5,243 nucleotides of DNA from an uncultured Eubacterium sp. (GCA_937915825.1 CALGGT010000028.1:1-5243); one strand, 5' to 3'; numbered from the stretch's first letter, positions 1 to 5,243 are shown. Translations and numbers: made by a program. The notes: a model not told the origin generated them from the letters alone.

Positions 1-130
1 GTCTGGTGAACAGTGTCACCATTCCGCCCCCTTCTATAATGTCACGAATCAGCATCGTTTTATCAACATAATAACATCCGTCATCTATCATTCTTTTATA
101 ATTTTCATAGCCAATCCCGATTTTCTTCAT
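1..130 (-). CDS. AAA-ATPase-like family protein, N-terminal 43 residues only (runs off left edge)
   Basis: Reading the minus strand from the ATG at 130-128 gives a start MKKIGIGYENYKRMIDDG, then CYYVDKTMLIRDIIEGGG and MVTLFTR, and the frame is open to the window edge. This matches the N-terminus of the AAA-ATPase-like (PF09820) proteins, which usually carry a PD-(D/E)XK nuclease-like C-terminal domain: the 'G...Y..MI..G.YYVDKT.LI..I...G..V.LFTR' pattern directly precedes the Walker A region (PRRFGKT in the family), and the next partial codon starts with C, as expected for proline. The family is multi-copy in gut Clostridia and Bacteroidetes; its biochemical role is not established. The start at 130 is preferred because AGGAAGG lies 8 nt upstream and the protein then begins as the family does. 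In-frame ATGs at 154, 175 and 190 would add a basic tail of up to 20 residues. The ATPase and nuclease motifs lie outside the window, so intactness cannot be judged. Confidence 0.85.
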   Translation of the reverse strand, partial: MKKIGIGYENYKRMIDDGCYYVDKTMLIRDIIEGGGMVTLFTR

Positions 131-138
131 TGTCCGAA

Positions 139-145
139 CCTTCCT
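139..145 (-). promoter_or_regulatory. Ribosome binding site of the AAA-ATPase-like gene
   Basis: The minus strand reads AGGAAGG, 8 nt before the ATG at 130. It decides the start in favour of 130 over the in-frame ATGs at 154, 175 and 190. A weaker purine run (GGGGG, around 202-206) stands about 11-12 nt before the ATG at 190, so a longer form cannot be fully excluded. I see no convincing -35/-10 pair between 131 and 300 on this strand. Confidence 0.65.
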
Positions 146-259
146 GTTTCGCATGGTTTTTTTGCTTCGAATCATCTTCTTGTTTTGCATATTTCCCAAT
201 TCCCCCTATCATTTGATTTTTTACTGAATCATTCTTTTTACAAATTCATTATTCTATTT

Positions 260-670
260 TCAGATTCCTTCTTCACTGTATAATATAACACAATTCAAAT
301 ATGGTGTAAAATCACTATCGCTGCCCGGCGACCGCACCCACCACCAGCTCGCATCCTCGCTGTTGGTAGGTACCGCCTGTCTAGACGCACTTTCACACCA
401 GTATGCCGTTGGAAAGCCGTAGGACTTATTTATAATATCCGATAAAGATAATAAATAAATAGAATCCTCTGTATTATTTCCTCCTTCGGTTCCGTAATAA
501 GGACTATCTTCATTGATCACCATCGTTTTCTTGATAGCTGTTTGTTCCTCCAAAGTAAATGCCTCATCATAAAAATCATTGTTTAGCCACGAACGCAGCT
601 CGCATGTTTCCCATGTAACACCAGGGTATCCTCCTTCATCATATTGCTTTTCTAGCAGAATTCGATCCGC
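260..670 (-). pseudogene. DUF6273 ('WWLRSPG') domain fragment, start-less and C-terminally truncated
   Basis: The minus frame is open for 136 codons, from just after a TAA (671-673) to a TGA (260-262). It starts ADRILLEKQYDEGGYPG, followed by VTWETCELRSWLN, FYDEAFT, TAIKKTMVINEDSPYYGTEGG, YLLSLSDI and WWWVRSPGSDSDF. These are the successive landmarks of DUF6273, a small domain related to the formylglycine-generating-enzyme/C-type-lectin-like fold and common in secreted or surface proteins of Clostridia. Two parts are missing: the N-terminal strand region before 'ADR', together with any ATG, and the C-terminal 'GVRPAL'-type end, since the frame stops about 20 residues after WWWVRSPG. The first near-start codon is a TTG at 553-551, well inside the domain and without a convincing SD. 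It lies about 25 nt downstream of the stop of the 996-residue gene, in a different frame, so it could be transcribed with it but probably not translated. Domain identity is confident; 'pseudogene' versus 'silent cassette' is open. Confidence 0.75.
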
Positions 671-697
671 TTATATTTTTTTCCCGCTTATATTTTT
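667..697. repeat. 14-bp direct repeat (2 copies, 17-bp period) at the gene/fragment junction
   Basis: CCGCTTATATTTTT occurs perfectly at 667-680 and 684-697, separated by TTC. The right copy contains most of the TAA stop of the 996-residue gene (696-698). The left copy ends the DUF6273 homology: its first recognisable residues (ADR) begin inside it, and a TAA in that frame (671-673) lies in the repeat. This looks like a recombination or slippage scar joining two unrelated segments. Confidence 0.7.
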
Positions 698-3686
698 ATT
701 TCTTCACTTTCCCTTTGTACGCAGCCCTTTTAAAAAGCTTCTTATACGCACGCAGTTTCTTCCCGGGAACCTTTGCTTTCGCTTTCTTGGGTACGCCGGC
801 AAAAGCCTTCTTCCCAATCTTCTTAAGAACGGTCGTCTTAACTGTTAATTTCTTTAGCTTCTTGCATCCATAAAATGCCCGCTTGCCAATATTCTTAACG
901 GTGGCAGGCAAGGTTACATTGGCTAGATTTTTGTTATTCTGAAATGCCTTTGCCGCCACGGAGGTAACGGAATAGGTCACTCCCTTGAATTCCACGTTGG
1001 CAGGTATGATCACCTTGCTGTAGCTTTTCTTTTTAGGACTTTGATAAGCTACCTCACCGGCCGTCGTTCCATCCGAAGATTCCTTCGTGATCTTATAAGT
1101 TCCCTTTCCCGACGTGAACACATCCCCAAGCTTTAGATGATCGGAATCAGTTGTACTCCCGGAATCATCCACATTCCCGGAACGATCCGTATTTGCTGAA
1201 TTTCCAGAAGTATCTGTATTCGCTGTATTCCCAGAATCCCCGGAACGATCCGTACCCGCCGAGCCATCGGTTCCCGGGTTGCCCGTCGGGTCCTCGTTCG
1301 ATCCTTTTTTGATCGTGCCGGCGATGGCGTAGGTCGAAAACTTATCGGTCAGAAATGTAATGCTTTTTCCTTCCTTATCAAGGATATACCCTACATTTAG
1401 TCCCCCTACTCCTTCTGTGGTAAAGGATGTTACTTCCTCAAACACCGTTACCGTACCCTCATGATATCCCGCGATGGAAATCGGCTGATCCAGATCATAG
1501 TCATCCGGCACCGGTACTGTAACCGTTAGGGGAACCTTCGTTTCCTTAATATTGGACGCATCGCCATCTCCTACGGCTGCTTTCACCGAAAGATCCATAA
1601 AAGATATTTTATCGCTGTCCGTTGCTTCGTTACCGGTTGTGTTACGGTCCGTTGCTTTCTTTTCTGCTGCGTTCTTGCTTGTTATCTCATTTTGAATGGC
1701 TGTTACCGCTTCCTTTGCGGATTCTGCATCCTCTGCCACATTATCAGCGGTCATGGTAACCGTAAGCTTATCCCCGTTTTCCACTGCGTCCAGCTGCTCG
1801 TAGGAAAGTCCTTCCGTACCGTCAACAAATAATGCATTTGGCTCCGGGACTATGATATCTGCTCCTTTTACGCTCCCCTGAGTAACCGACTCACTGGAAA
1901 TATCATAAGTGCTGATCCCATATGTATAAGACTCTTCTTCCCCGGCCGAATTTATCAAAGTACCGGTGGCGGATGGTATTTCGCTTAATTCCTGCTTGGA
2001 ATAAGTGTTAAAATATTCCGGATCATATAAATCCGTTCCAACGGTTACACTCTTGGTTTTTCCGCCGGTAAGGGATTCATCCGGGTATCCCACCGTAAGT
2101 TTTCCCATGTCTCCAAACACCTTAACATCCGTATAAAGATTCACATGTATGCCCGGCATCTTCAGGTCATTTCTTATCTCCATATCCGCAATTTCGCCAG
2201 GATATTCCGAATTTAAGAATGCCTCCTGATTCTTATTTAACGTTATAACCGGCTCTGCGCTTTTTATGGTGTAAACATTTCTTTGACAGATCTCCACCTG
2301 ATCCCGGTTTATCTTACTCTGAACCGGCGTCACCTGAAGCTCATAGATCTTACCGTCAAGTGGTTCCGAGATCTGGCCGCCTGCCTCAACGACCGCATTG
2401 ATCCTCGCGATCTGTTCCGCTGTGAATTCTTCTACCTTCTCCGGACGAAATGCATTCTCATTAAAAGCTTCCACTAAGTTCGAGGCATTACAAACATGGG
2501 GCGAACCGGTGAATTCCACTACATGATTCGGCTTGATATAACAGGGCTCCGATCCGCTTCCTCCGATCAAAATCCCCTTAATGTTGCCAGAGGAGGAAAT
2601 ATATTGAGGTGATATTTCTTCATCCCCGTATCCACCGGAGAGCGCGATATTTACATAACCGGTATTGTATTCTCTGCCCTTTTCTTTGGCCTGTCTGTCC
2701 AGTTCATCGATTACTTCCTGAATGGTGGAACCATGAGTCCAAAAAGACATCGTGCCGGTTCCCTCGCTCCACATTTTGGTGGTATCTTCAAACCATTCCT
2801 TCGGCATATAGGCTCCGGAGAATAAATCCTGGGAAGCTTCCTCTGCTTCATCCGCGTTGATCACCGGACCCGCCCAGGCCGGCTCAATGTCAAAAAAGAT
2901 GGAATCGGAATCATCGGGATCTTCCTGATTCACATATTTAACAGCCAGTTTAACGGAGTCTCCGTCCTCACATTCTTCGGTTGCCTTTATAACAAGATGG
3001 GTGTCATCTTTCTGATCATAACTGACATATTGGTCCTCCAGCTCCGTTAATTCGGCGCCTTCCTCGCCCCATTCAAACCCCTGGTATTCATCGATCTTAT
3101 AACCATCCTTTGCCTCAATGGTTATTTCATTCCCTACTTCTTTCAATTCCCCGTAATTATAGGTGCAAGAAAGGGCATTCCCCGTAGTCTCAGACACATA
3201 AAGAGGCGCCTTCGATACATGAAGGGTTATAACATCTTCTTCCTCCTCACCATAAGATAAGGTATACGTCCCCTCTTCGTTGAAATAGAGGATAAATCCT
3301 TCCGGATTCCAATCGGGGGATGATATATGATACGTTCTTTGGGTTACGGTCTCTCCATCCTTCCTCACGGTAAATAAATCCGGATCCAAAGGCTCCATAT
3401 CTTCCCGATCTCCCTCTTCACTTACAATGGCAATGCTCAATTCTCTCTCATTGTCCTTGAGATTCAGATCTTTCTCTTTCGTAAAGGCGGAATCGGACTC
3501 CCAATCTTCTTTTATCACCAATCCGGATGAAAGAGATTCATCCAGATCTTCCTCTTCCGCTGCCCTGGCGGTACGCCCCGCCGGCACCCCCCCCGGAATA
3601 GCCCCTGACATAACCCCTATCACCATAACAATGGCCAATAACCACGCGAGAATCATTCTTCCTTTTTGTTTCGTTAAACTTGTCAT
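696..3686 (-). CDS. Secreted multi-domain surface protein with C-terminal BspA-type leucine-rich repeats (LRR_5)
   Basis: The 996-residue product begins with a Sec signal peptide: basic MTSLTKQKGR, a hydrophobic core around residues 11-29, and likely cleavage near TARA-A (about 42-43). Residues 45-300 are strongly acidic and contain beta-rich, Ig-like segments (for example YTLSYGEEEEDVITLHVSK, 141-159). Residues 310-480 (GGYGDEEISPQYISSSGNIK and flanks) match nothing I recognise. Residues 620-792 resemble a module common in Clostridia surface proteins, ending in FLTDKFSTYAIAGTI. A low-complexity S/G/N/T/D linker (797-849) leads to a basic domain (850-996) with LRR_5 signatures: KVIIPANVEFKGVTYSVTSV, AAKAFQNNKNLANVTLPATV, IGKRAFYGCKKLKKL, IGKKAFAG. 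LRR_5/BspA proteins of other bacteria bind host proteins; that function is only inferred here. No LPXTG or lipobox is present, and attachment may be through the lysine-rich C-terminus. The start is fixed by AGGAGG 7 nt upstream and by the signal peptide. No terminator is seen downstream. Confidence 0.9.
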   Translation of the reverse strand: MTSLTKQKGRMILAWLLAIVMVIGVMSGAIPGGVPAGRTARAAEEEDLDESLSSGLVIKEDWESDSAFTKEKDLNLKDNERELSIAIVSEEGDREDMEPLDPDLFTVRKDGETVTQRTYHISSPDWNPEGFILYFNEEGTYTLSYGEEEEDVITLHVSKAPLYVSETTGNALSCTYNYGELKEVGNEITIEAKDGYKIDEYQGFEWGEEGAELTELEDQYVSYDQKDDTHLVIKATEECEDGDSVKLAVKYVNQEDPDDSDSIFFDIEPAWAGPVINADEAEEASQDLFSGAYMPKEWFEDTTKMWSEGTGTMSFWTHGSTIQEVIDELDRQAKEKGREYNTGYVNIALSGGYGDEEISPQYISSSGNIKGILIGGSGSEPCYIKPNHVVEFTGSPHVCNASNLVEAFNENAFRPEKVEEFTAEQIARINAVVEAGGQISEPLDGKIYELQVTPVQSKINRDQVEICQRNVYTIKSAEPVITLNKNQEAFLNSEYPGEIADMEIRNDLKMPGIHVNLYTDVKVFGDMGKLTVGYPDESLTGGKTKSVTVGTDLYDPEYFNTYSKQELSEIPSATGTLINSAGEEESYTYGISTYDISSESVTQGSVKGADIIVPEPNALFVDGTEGLSYEQLDAVENGDKLTVTMTADNVAEDAESAKEAVTAIQNEITSKNAAEKKATDRNTTGNEATDSDKISFMDLSVKAAVGDGDASNIKETKVPLTVTVPVPDDYDLDQPISIAGYHEGTVTVFEEVTSFTTEGVGGLNVGYILDKEGKSITFLTDKFSTYAIAGTIKKGSNEDPTGNPGTDGSAGTDRSGDSGNTANTDTSGNSANTDRSGNVDDSGSTTDSDHLKLGDVFTSGKGTYKITKESSDGTTAGEVAYQSPKKKSYSKVIIPANVEFKGVTYSVTSVAAKAFQNNKNLANVTLPATVKNIGKRAFYGCKKLKKLTVKTTVLKKIGKKAFAGVPKKAKAKVPGKKLRAYKKLFKRAAYKGKVKK
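1182..1235 (-). repeat. Two 27-bp in-frame linker repeats (SGNxANTDx) in the LRR protein
   Basis: Residues 818-826 (SGNTANTDT) and 827-835 (SGNSANTDR) are tandem copies, with a decayed third copy (SGNVDD) after them and related GTDRSGD text before them. They lie in the flexible linker (about 1140-1298) between the FSTYAIAG module and the LRR_5 domain. Copy-number change would stay in frame and alter spacer length only. Confidence 0.6.
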
Positions 3687-3693
3687 AGAATCT

Positions 3694-3699
3694 CCTCCT
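3694..3699 (-). promoter_or_regulatory. Ribosome binding site of the LRR protein gene
   Basis: The minus strand carries a perfect AGGAGG, 7 nt before the ATG at 3686-3684. This fixes the start of the 996-residue protein and puts the signal peptide at the extreme N-terminus. Confidence 0.85.
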
Positions 3700-3700
3700 G

Positions 3701-3712
3701 ATCGATATCGAT
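3701..3712. promoter_or_regulatory. Perfect 12-bp palindrome in the leader, next to the SD of the LRR gene
   Basis: ATCGATATCGAT is a perfect palindrome lying 1 bp upstream of the SD-containing run (3691-3699) and about 28 bp downstream of the predicted transcription start of the minus gene. As RNA it could only form a hairpin with strain at the centre, so a protein-binding site or self-dimerising site is as likely as a translational hairpin. The palindrome is seen directly; its regulatory role is inferred. Confidence 0.4.
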
Positions 3713-3746
3713 TTGTAGCTGGTTTGTTTCCGTTTCGTATATAGAT

Positions 3747-3775
3747 ATTCTACCACAATCAAAAATGGATGTAAA
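3747..3775 (-). promoter_or_regulatory. Sigma-A type promoter of the LRR protein gene
   Basis: On the minus strand, TTTACA (3775-3770, 5 of 6 to TTGACA) is followed by a 17-bp spacer and TAGAAT (3752-3747, 5 of 6 to TATAAT). The -10 is preceded by TGG, giving an extended TGn -10. Transcription would start near 3740 and leave a leader of about 54 nt before the ATG at 3686. Confidence 0.7.
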
Positions 3776-3807
3776 TCAGAAATAGGCTGATCGCTGCGTA
3801 ATAAATG

Positions 3808-3836
3808 TTGTGTTTCCCAATTACATCGTTTATAAT
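3808..3836 (+). promoter_or_regulatory. Probable sigma-A promoter of the 409-residue protein gene
   Basis: A perfect TATAAT (3831-3836) is preceded at 17 bp by TTGTGT (3808-3813), which matches the -35 consensus only in its TTG. Transcription would start near 3843, with a leader of about 48 nt. The weak -35 next to a perfect -10 suggests an activator or otherwise regulated promoter. The -35 boxes of this and the divergent promoter are 32 bp apart. Confidence 0.55.
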
Positions 3837-3845
3837 AATAATAGG

Positions 3846-3858
3846 GATGTTGAACATC
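3846..3858. promoter_or_regulatory. Operator-like dyad at the predicted start site of the plus-strand gene
   Basis: GATGTT-G-AACATC is a perfect inverted repeat with 6-bp arms and a 1-bp centre. It begins 9 bp after the -10 box and so covers the start of the transcript. A 1-nt loop cannot form a stable RNA hairpin, which favours a DNA site for a dimeric repressor. The regulator is unknown and not encoded in the window. Confidence 0.45.
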
Positions 3859-3875
3859 TGTTTCTTCCGTCTAAA

Positions 3876-3882
3876 AAGGAGG
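3876..3882 (+). promoter_or_regulatory. Ribosome binding site of the 409-residue protein gene
   Basis: AAGGAGG stands 8 nt before the ATG at 3891. It decides the start against the in-frame GTG at 3810, which would add 27 residues, lacks an SD and lies inside the predicted promoter. Confidence 0.85.
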
Positions 3883-3890
3883 CACTTGCT

Positions 3891-5120
3891 ATGAAAAATA
3901 GAAATCCGAATCGAGATGATCGGAATCGAGATACTAGGAATCGAGATACTAGAAAAAACCGGCTTTCCGTATGTTTTCTTATATTCAGCTTGATCCTTTC
4001 CATGATGACACCGGCTTTCCCTACAACCATTCATGGGAAAACAAGGAAAAAAGGCTTTTTAACTCCTGCCAAAAAAACCATCTATGTGGGACAGATTTTA
4101 AAGATCAAAACCAGAAAACATGGAAAAAAACTAAAATGGATCGTGAACTCCAAGACCGTTTCCGTGGTTCATAAAACCCAAAACCAGATCAAGGTAGCCT
4201 CCCTTCGTCCGGGTAAATGTGTAATTAAGGCAAAGGTTGGAAAAAAGATTCACAAATGCATCCTTACCATAAAAAAACGAGAAAATACCGCCACTGCCAA
4301 GCCGGAAGAAGACGGTTCCACCAGCACCGACGGAACCGTGGATGAAACTTCTGACAATAAAGCATTGGCCAAAAATATCACGATTTCCCAGGTACCCGTG
4401 AACCAGGATAACTGGAATCAGAACAACATTTTTTCCGTTCAAAATCATAACAAGGAGGCTCTGCATATTAAGATCCATATCTTCTATCTTGGCAGTGACA
4501 ACTCCATTGTAAAGAAAAACACCTTTGAGATCCCCTGTATGGGAGCAAATACCACCAATTACTATGCAGATCCGAATCCGGATCTCACCCAGGGTGCCTC
4601 GACCGGTTCCACATCGGGTTCCTCATCTGGTTCCATATCCGGTTCCACATCGGATTCCACATCCGGTTCCAATTCGATTGCCAAAATCGAGTCAAATGTT
4701 GAAGTGGTAGGCGACCCCCTTTATCAAGACCTTGCCGGCCAGATCGATGTGACAGCCCTGCCCAATGAGGATGGAACGTCATATTTTCTAAAAGCTGTCA
4801 ACAATTCGGAAACCACCTTGGCAGGCGCGGATTCTACCCTGGTTACCATTGTATTCTTTGGGAAGAACGGGGACTGCTATGGTGGGGAGAATCGGACCCT
4901 GAATCTTACGAAACCCAAGGATGCCGTCACCTTTGATAGCCTCCCGTTGCATTTTTGCAGCAGCAATGCAAATTCCAGTGATGCCAATACCGGCGATACA
5001 AATTCCAGTGATGCAAATACCGGCGATACAAATACCAGTGATGCCACTCAAAAGGATCAAACTATGATCCCTCCAACTACGATAAAAGCCAGTGTTTGGT
5101 ATGCGACTCCGGAAGGGTGA
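3891..5120 (+). CDS. Secreted protein with lysine-rich bacterial Ig-like domain and two related beta-rich modules
   Basis: The product has 409 residues. An unusually long charged N-region with three NRD(D/T)R repeats (7-21) precedes a hydrophobic core (25-43, LSVCFLIFSLILSMMTPAF), so this is an atypical Sec signal peptide. Residues 56-129 form a lysine-rich Ig-like domain of the Big_2 type (LTPAKKTIYVGQILKIKTRK, LKWIVNSKTVSVV, GKCVIKAKVGKKIHKCILTIKK), with C110 and C123 on neighbouring predicted strands. After an S/T/E/D linker come module A (about 163-275) and module B (about 285-408). Both follow the plan 'F/L..V.N....L...V.I.FF..N/G....' and resemble FxLYD-like extracellular modules of Clostridia. 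Each is interrupted before its last strand by a tandem repeat: GSTS-type (239-262) in A, NSSDA/NTGDT (361-385) in B. There is no LPXTG, lipobox or C-terminal membrane anchor. It is transcribed divergently from the LRR protein gene. A cell-envelope or adhesive role is inference; the exact function is unknown. No terminator follows. Confidence 0.85.
   Translation: MKNRNPNRDDRNRDTRNRDTRKNRLSVCFLIFSLILSMMTPAFPTTIHGKTRKKGFLTPAKKTIYVGQILKIKTRKHGKKLKWIVNSKTVSVVHKTQNQIKVASLRPGKCVIKAKVGKKIHKCILTIKKRENTATAKPEEDGSTSTDGTVDETSDNKALAKNITISQVPVNQDNWNQNNIFSVQNHNKEALHIKIHIFYLGSDNSIVKKNTFEIPCMGANTTNYYADPNPDLTQGASTGSTSGSSSGSISGSTSDSTSGSNSIAKIESNVEVVGDPLYQDLAGQIDVTALPNEDGTSYFLKAVNNSETTLAGADSTLVTIVFFGKNGDCYGGENRTLNLTKPKDAVTFDSLPLHFCSSNANSSDANTGDTNSSDANTGDTNTSDATQKDQTMIPPTTIKASVWYATPEG
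3909..3953 (+). repeat. Three 15-bp tandem repeats encoding NRD(D/T)R before the signal-peptide core
   Basis: AATCGAGATGATCGG (3909-3923), AATCGAGATACTAGG (3924-3938) and AATCGAGATACTAGA (3939-3953) are in frame with the ATG at 3891 and encode NRDDR, NRDTR, NRDTR. The last two differ only at the final base, which points to recent duplication. Confidence 0.8.
4605..4676 (+). repeat. Six 12-bp tandem repeats encoding a GSTS-type loop
   Basis: The unit is GGTTCCACATCG and variants, six copies in frame (residues 239-262: GSTS, GSSS, GSIS, GSTS, DSTS, GSNS). Copies 1 and 4 are identical. The first two positions of the glycine codon and the TCC serine codon are kept while the rest drifts. It sits before the last predicted strand (IAKIESNVEVV) of module A. 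Confidence 0.8.
4971..5045 (+). repeat. Five 15-bp (2.5 x 30-bp) tandem repeats encoding NSSDA/NTGDT
   Basis: Alternating units AATTCCAGTGATGCC and AATACCGGCGATACA give residues 361-385 (NSSDA, NTGDT, NSSDA, NTGDT, NTSDA). The 30-bp unit at 4971-5000 is copied at 5001-5030 with one change (C to A at the fifteenth base), and a half copy follows. It sits between LPLHF and the last strand (TIKASVWYA) of module B. Confidence 0.8.
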
Positions 5121-5170
5121 GGGACGTGAAATCGGAGCAGAGGTATTGTTGGTATCATAGAACTTTTCTA

Positions 5171-5199
5171 TTGATAATGAAATCACTTTATTATATAAT
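5171..5199 (+). promoter_or_regulatory. Strong sigma-A promoter for a gene beyond the right edge
   Basis: TTGATA (5171-5176, 5 of 6) is followed by a 17-bp spacer and a perfect TATAAT (5194-5199). Transcription would begin near 5206. The imperfect inverted repeat CTATTGATAAT / ATTATATAATAG (5168-5178 and 5190-5201) overlaps both boxes, but in such AT-rich DNA it may be chance. Confidence 0.65.
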
Positions 5200-5228
5200 A
5201 GGACCAAGGCGTACTTTAGAAAATTCTT

Positions 5229-5239
5229 AAGGAAGGTGA
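5229..5239 (+). promoter_or_regulatory. Probable ribosome binding site of the next gene, start codon outside the window
   Basis: AAGGAAGGTGA is close to the full anti-SD complement AAGGAGGTGA and lies about 25 nt downstream of the predicted start of transcription. No ATG, GTG or TTG follows in the remaining 4 bases, so the start codon should lie within a few bases after 5243. Confidence 0.5.
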
Positions 5240-5243
5240 GAGT

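Noticed and set aside
279..284. TATAAT on the plus strand as a promoter -10
   Set aside because: No acceptable -35 at 16-18 bp and no plus-strand gene downstream; AT-rich chance match inside the DUF6273 fragment.
551..553. TTG at 553 as a genuine start of a 97-residue protein
   Set aside because: DUF6273 homology continues upstream for 39 codons in the same frame, so a start here would cut the domain; SD support is weak.
3427..3744. Plus-strand frame over the 5' end of the LRR gene
   Set aside because: Antisense of a signal-peptide gene with strong promoter and SD; no independent support.
3810..3890. In-frame GTG start at 3810 for the plus-strand protein (27 extra residues)
   Set aside because: No SD, it lies in the predicted promoter, and AAGGAGG is ideally placed for ATG 3891, which yields a signal peptide.
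3963..3974. Lipobox at LSVC in the 409-residue protein
   Set aside because: The cysteine is at the start, not the end, of the hydrophobic core, and position -1 is valine rather than G, A or S.
4585..4782. Minus-strand frame with MWNPMWNR-type repeats
   Set aside because: It is the antisense reading of the 12-bp minisatellite; no SD and no family resemblance.
4605..5045. CRISPR-like array
   Set aside because: Repeats are short, contiguous, without spacers, and in frame in a coding region.
5121..5170. Rho-independent terminator after the plus-strand gene
   Set aside because: No GC-rich stem followed by a T run could be found; only a short TTTT without a hairpin.
4788..5207. Minus-strand frame with GICIAGI/TGICIA repeats
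   Set aside because: Antisense reading of the NSSDA/NTGDT repeat inside a well supported plus gene.

Overview
The window looks like a chromosomal segment of a Gram-positive anaerobe of the Clostridia, most likely Lachnospiraceae or a near relative. The reasons are strong AGGAGG-type ribosome binding sites, sigma-A type promoters with 17-bp spacers, AT-rich intergenic DNA, and the protein families present: a BspA-like LRR_5 surface protein, a lysine-rich bacterial Ig-like domain, a DUF6273 ('WWLRSPG') fragment and an AAA-ATPase-like/PD-(D/E)XK family protein. The taxonomic call is inference; no RNA gene or housekeeping gene is present to anchor it.

Layout, left to right. (1) Positions 1-130 hold the 5' end of a minus-strand AAA-ATPase-like gene that runs off the left edge. 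(2) Positions 131-259 are AT-rich DNA with no convincing promoter or terminator. (3) Positions 260-670 are an open, minus-strand DUF6273 fragment with no normal start codon and without the family's C-terminal end; it looks like a broken gene or orphan cassette. Its 5' edge lies exactly at a 14-bp direct repeat (667-697) that also contains the stop codon of the next gene. (4) Positions 696-3686, minus strand, encode a 996-residue secreted surface protein with an acidic Ig-like/unknown body, a Ser/Thr/Asn/Asp linker and a very basic C-terminal LRR_5 domain. (5) Positions 3687-3890 are a divergent control region with two back-to-back promoters and two dyad elements. (6) Positions 3891-5120, plus strand, encode a 409-residue secreted protein with an unusual NRD-repeat N-terminus, a lysine-rich Ig-like domain and two related beta-rich modules, each carrying a minisatellite-encoded loop. 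(7) Positions 5121-5243 contain a good sigma-A promoter and, at the very edge, a ribosome binding site for a gene that must start just outside the window.

The two intact genes are transcribed divergently from one 204-bp region. Both encode exported, non-lipoprotein, non-LPXTG surface or secreted proteins with lysine-rich beta or LRR modules. The simplest reading is a locally co-regulated pair of cell-envelope or adhesion proteins, but no specific ligand or function can be read from the sequence. The features most worth checking are the operator-like dyads, the in-frame minisatellites placed at equivalent loops of two duplicated modules, and the start-less DUF6273 cassette joined at a direct repeat.
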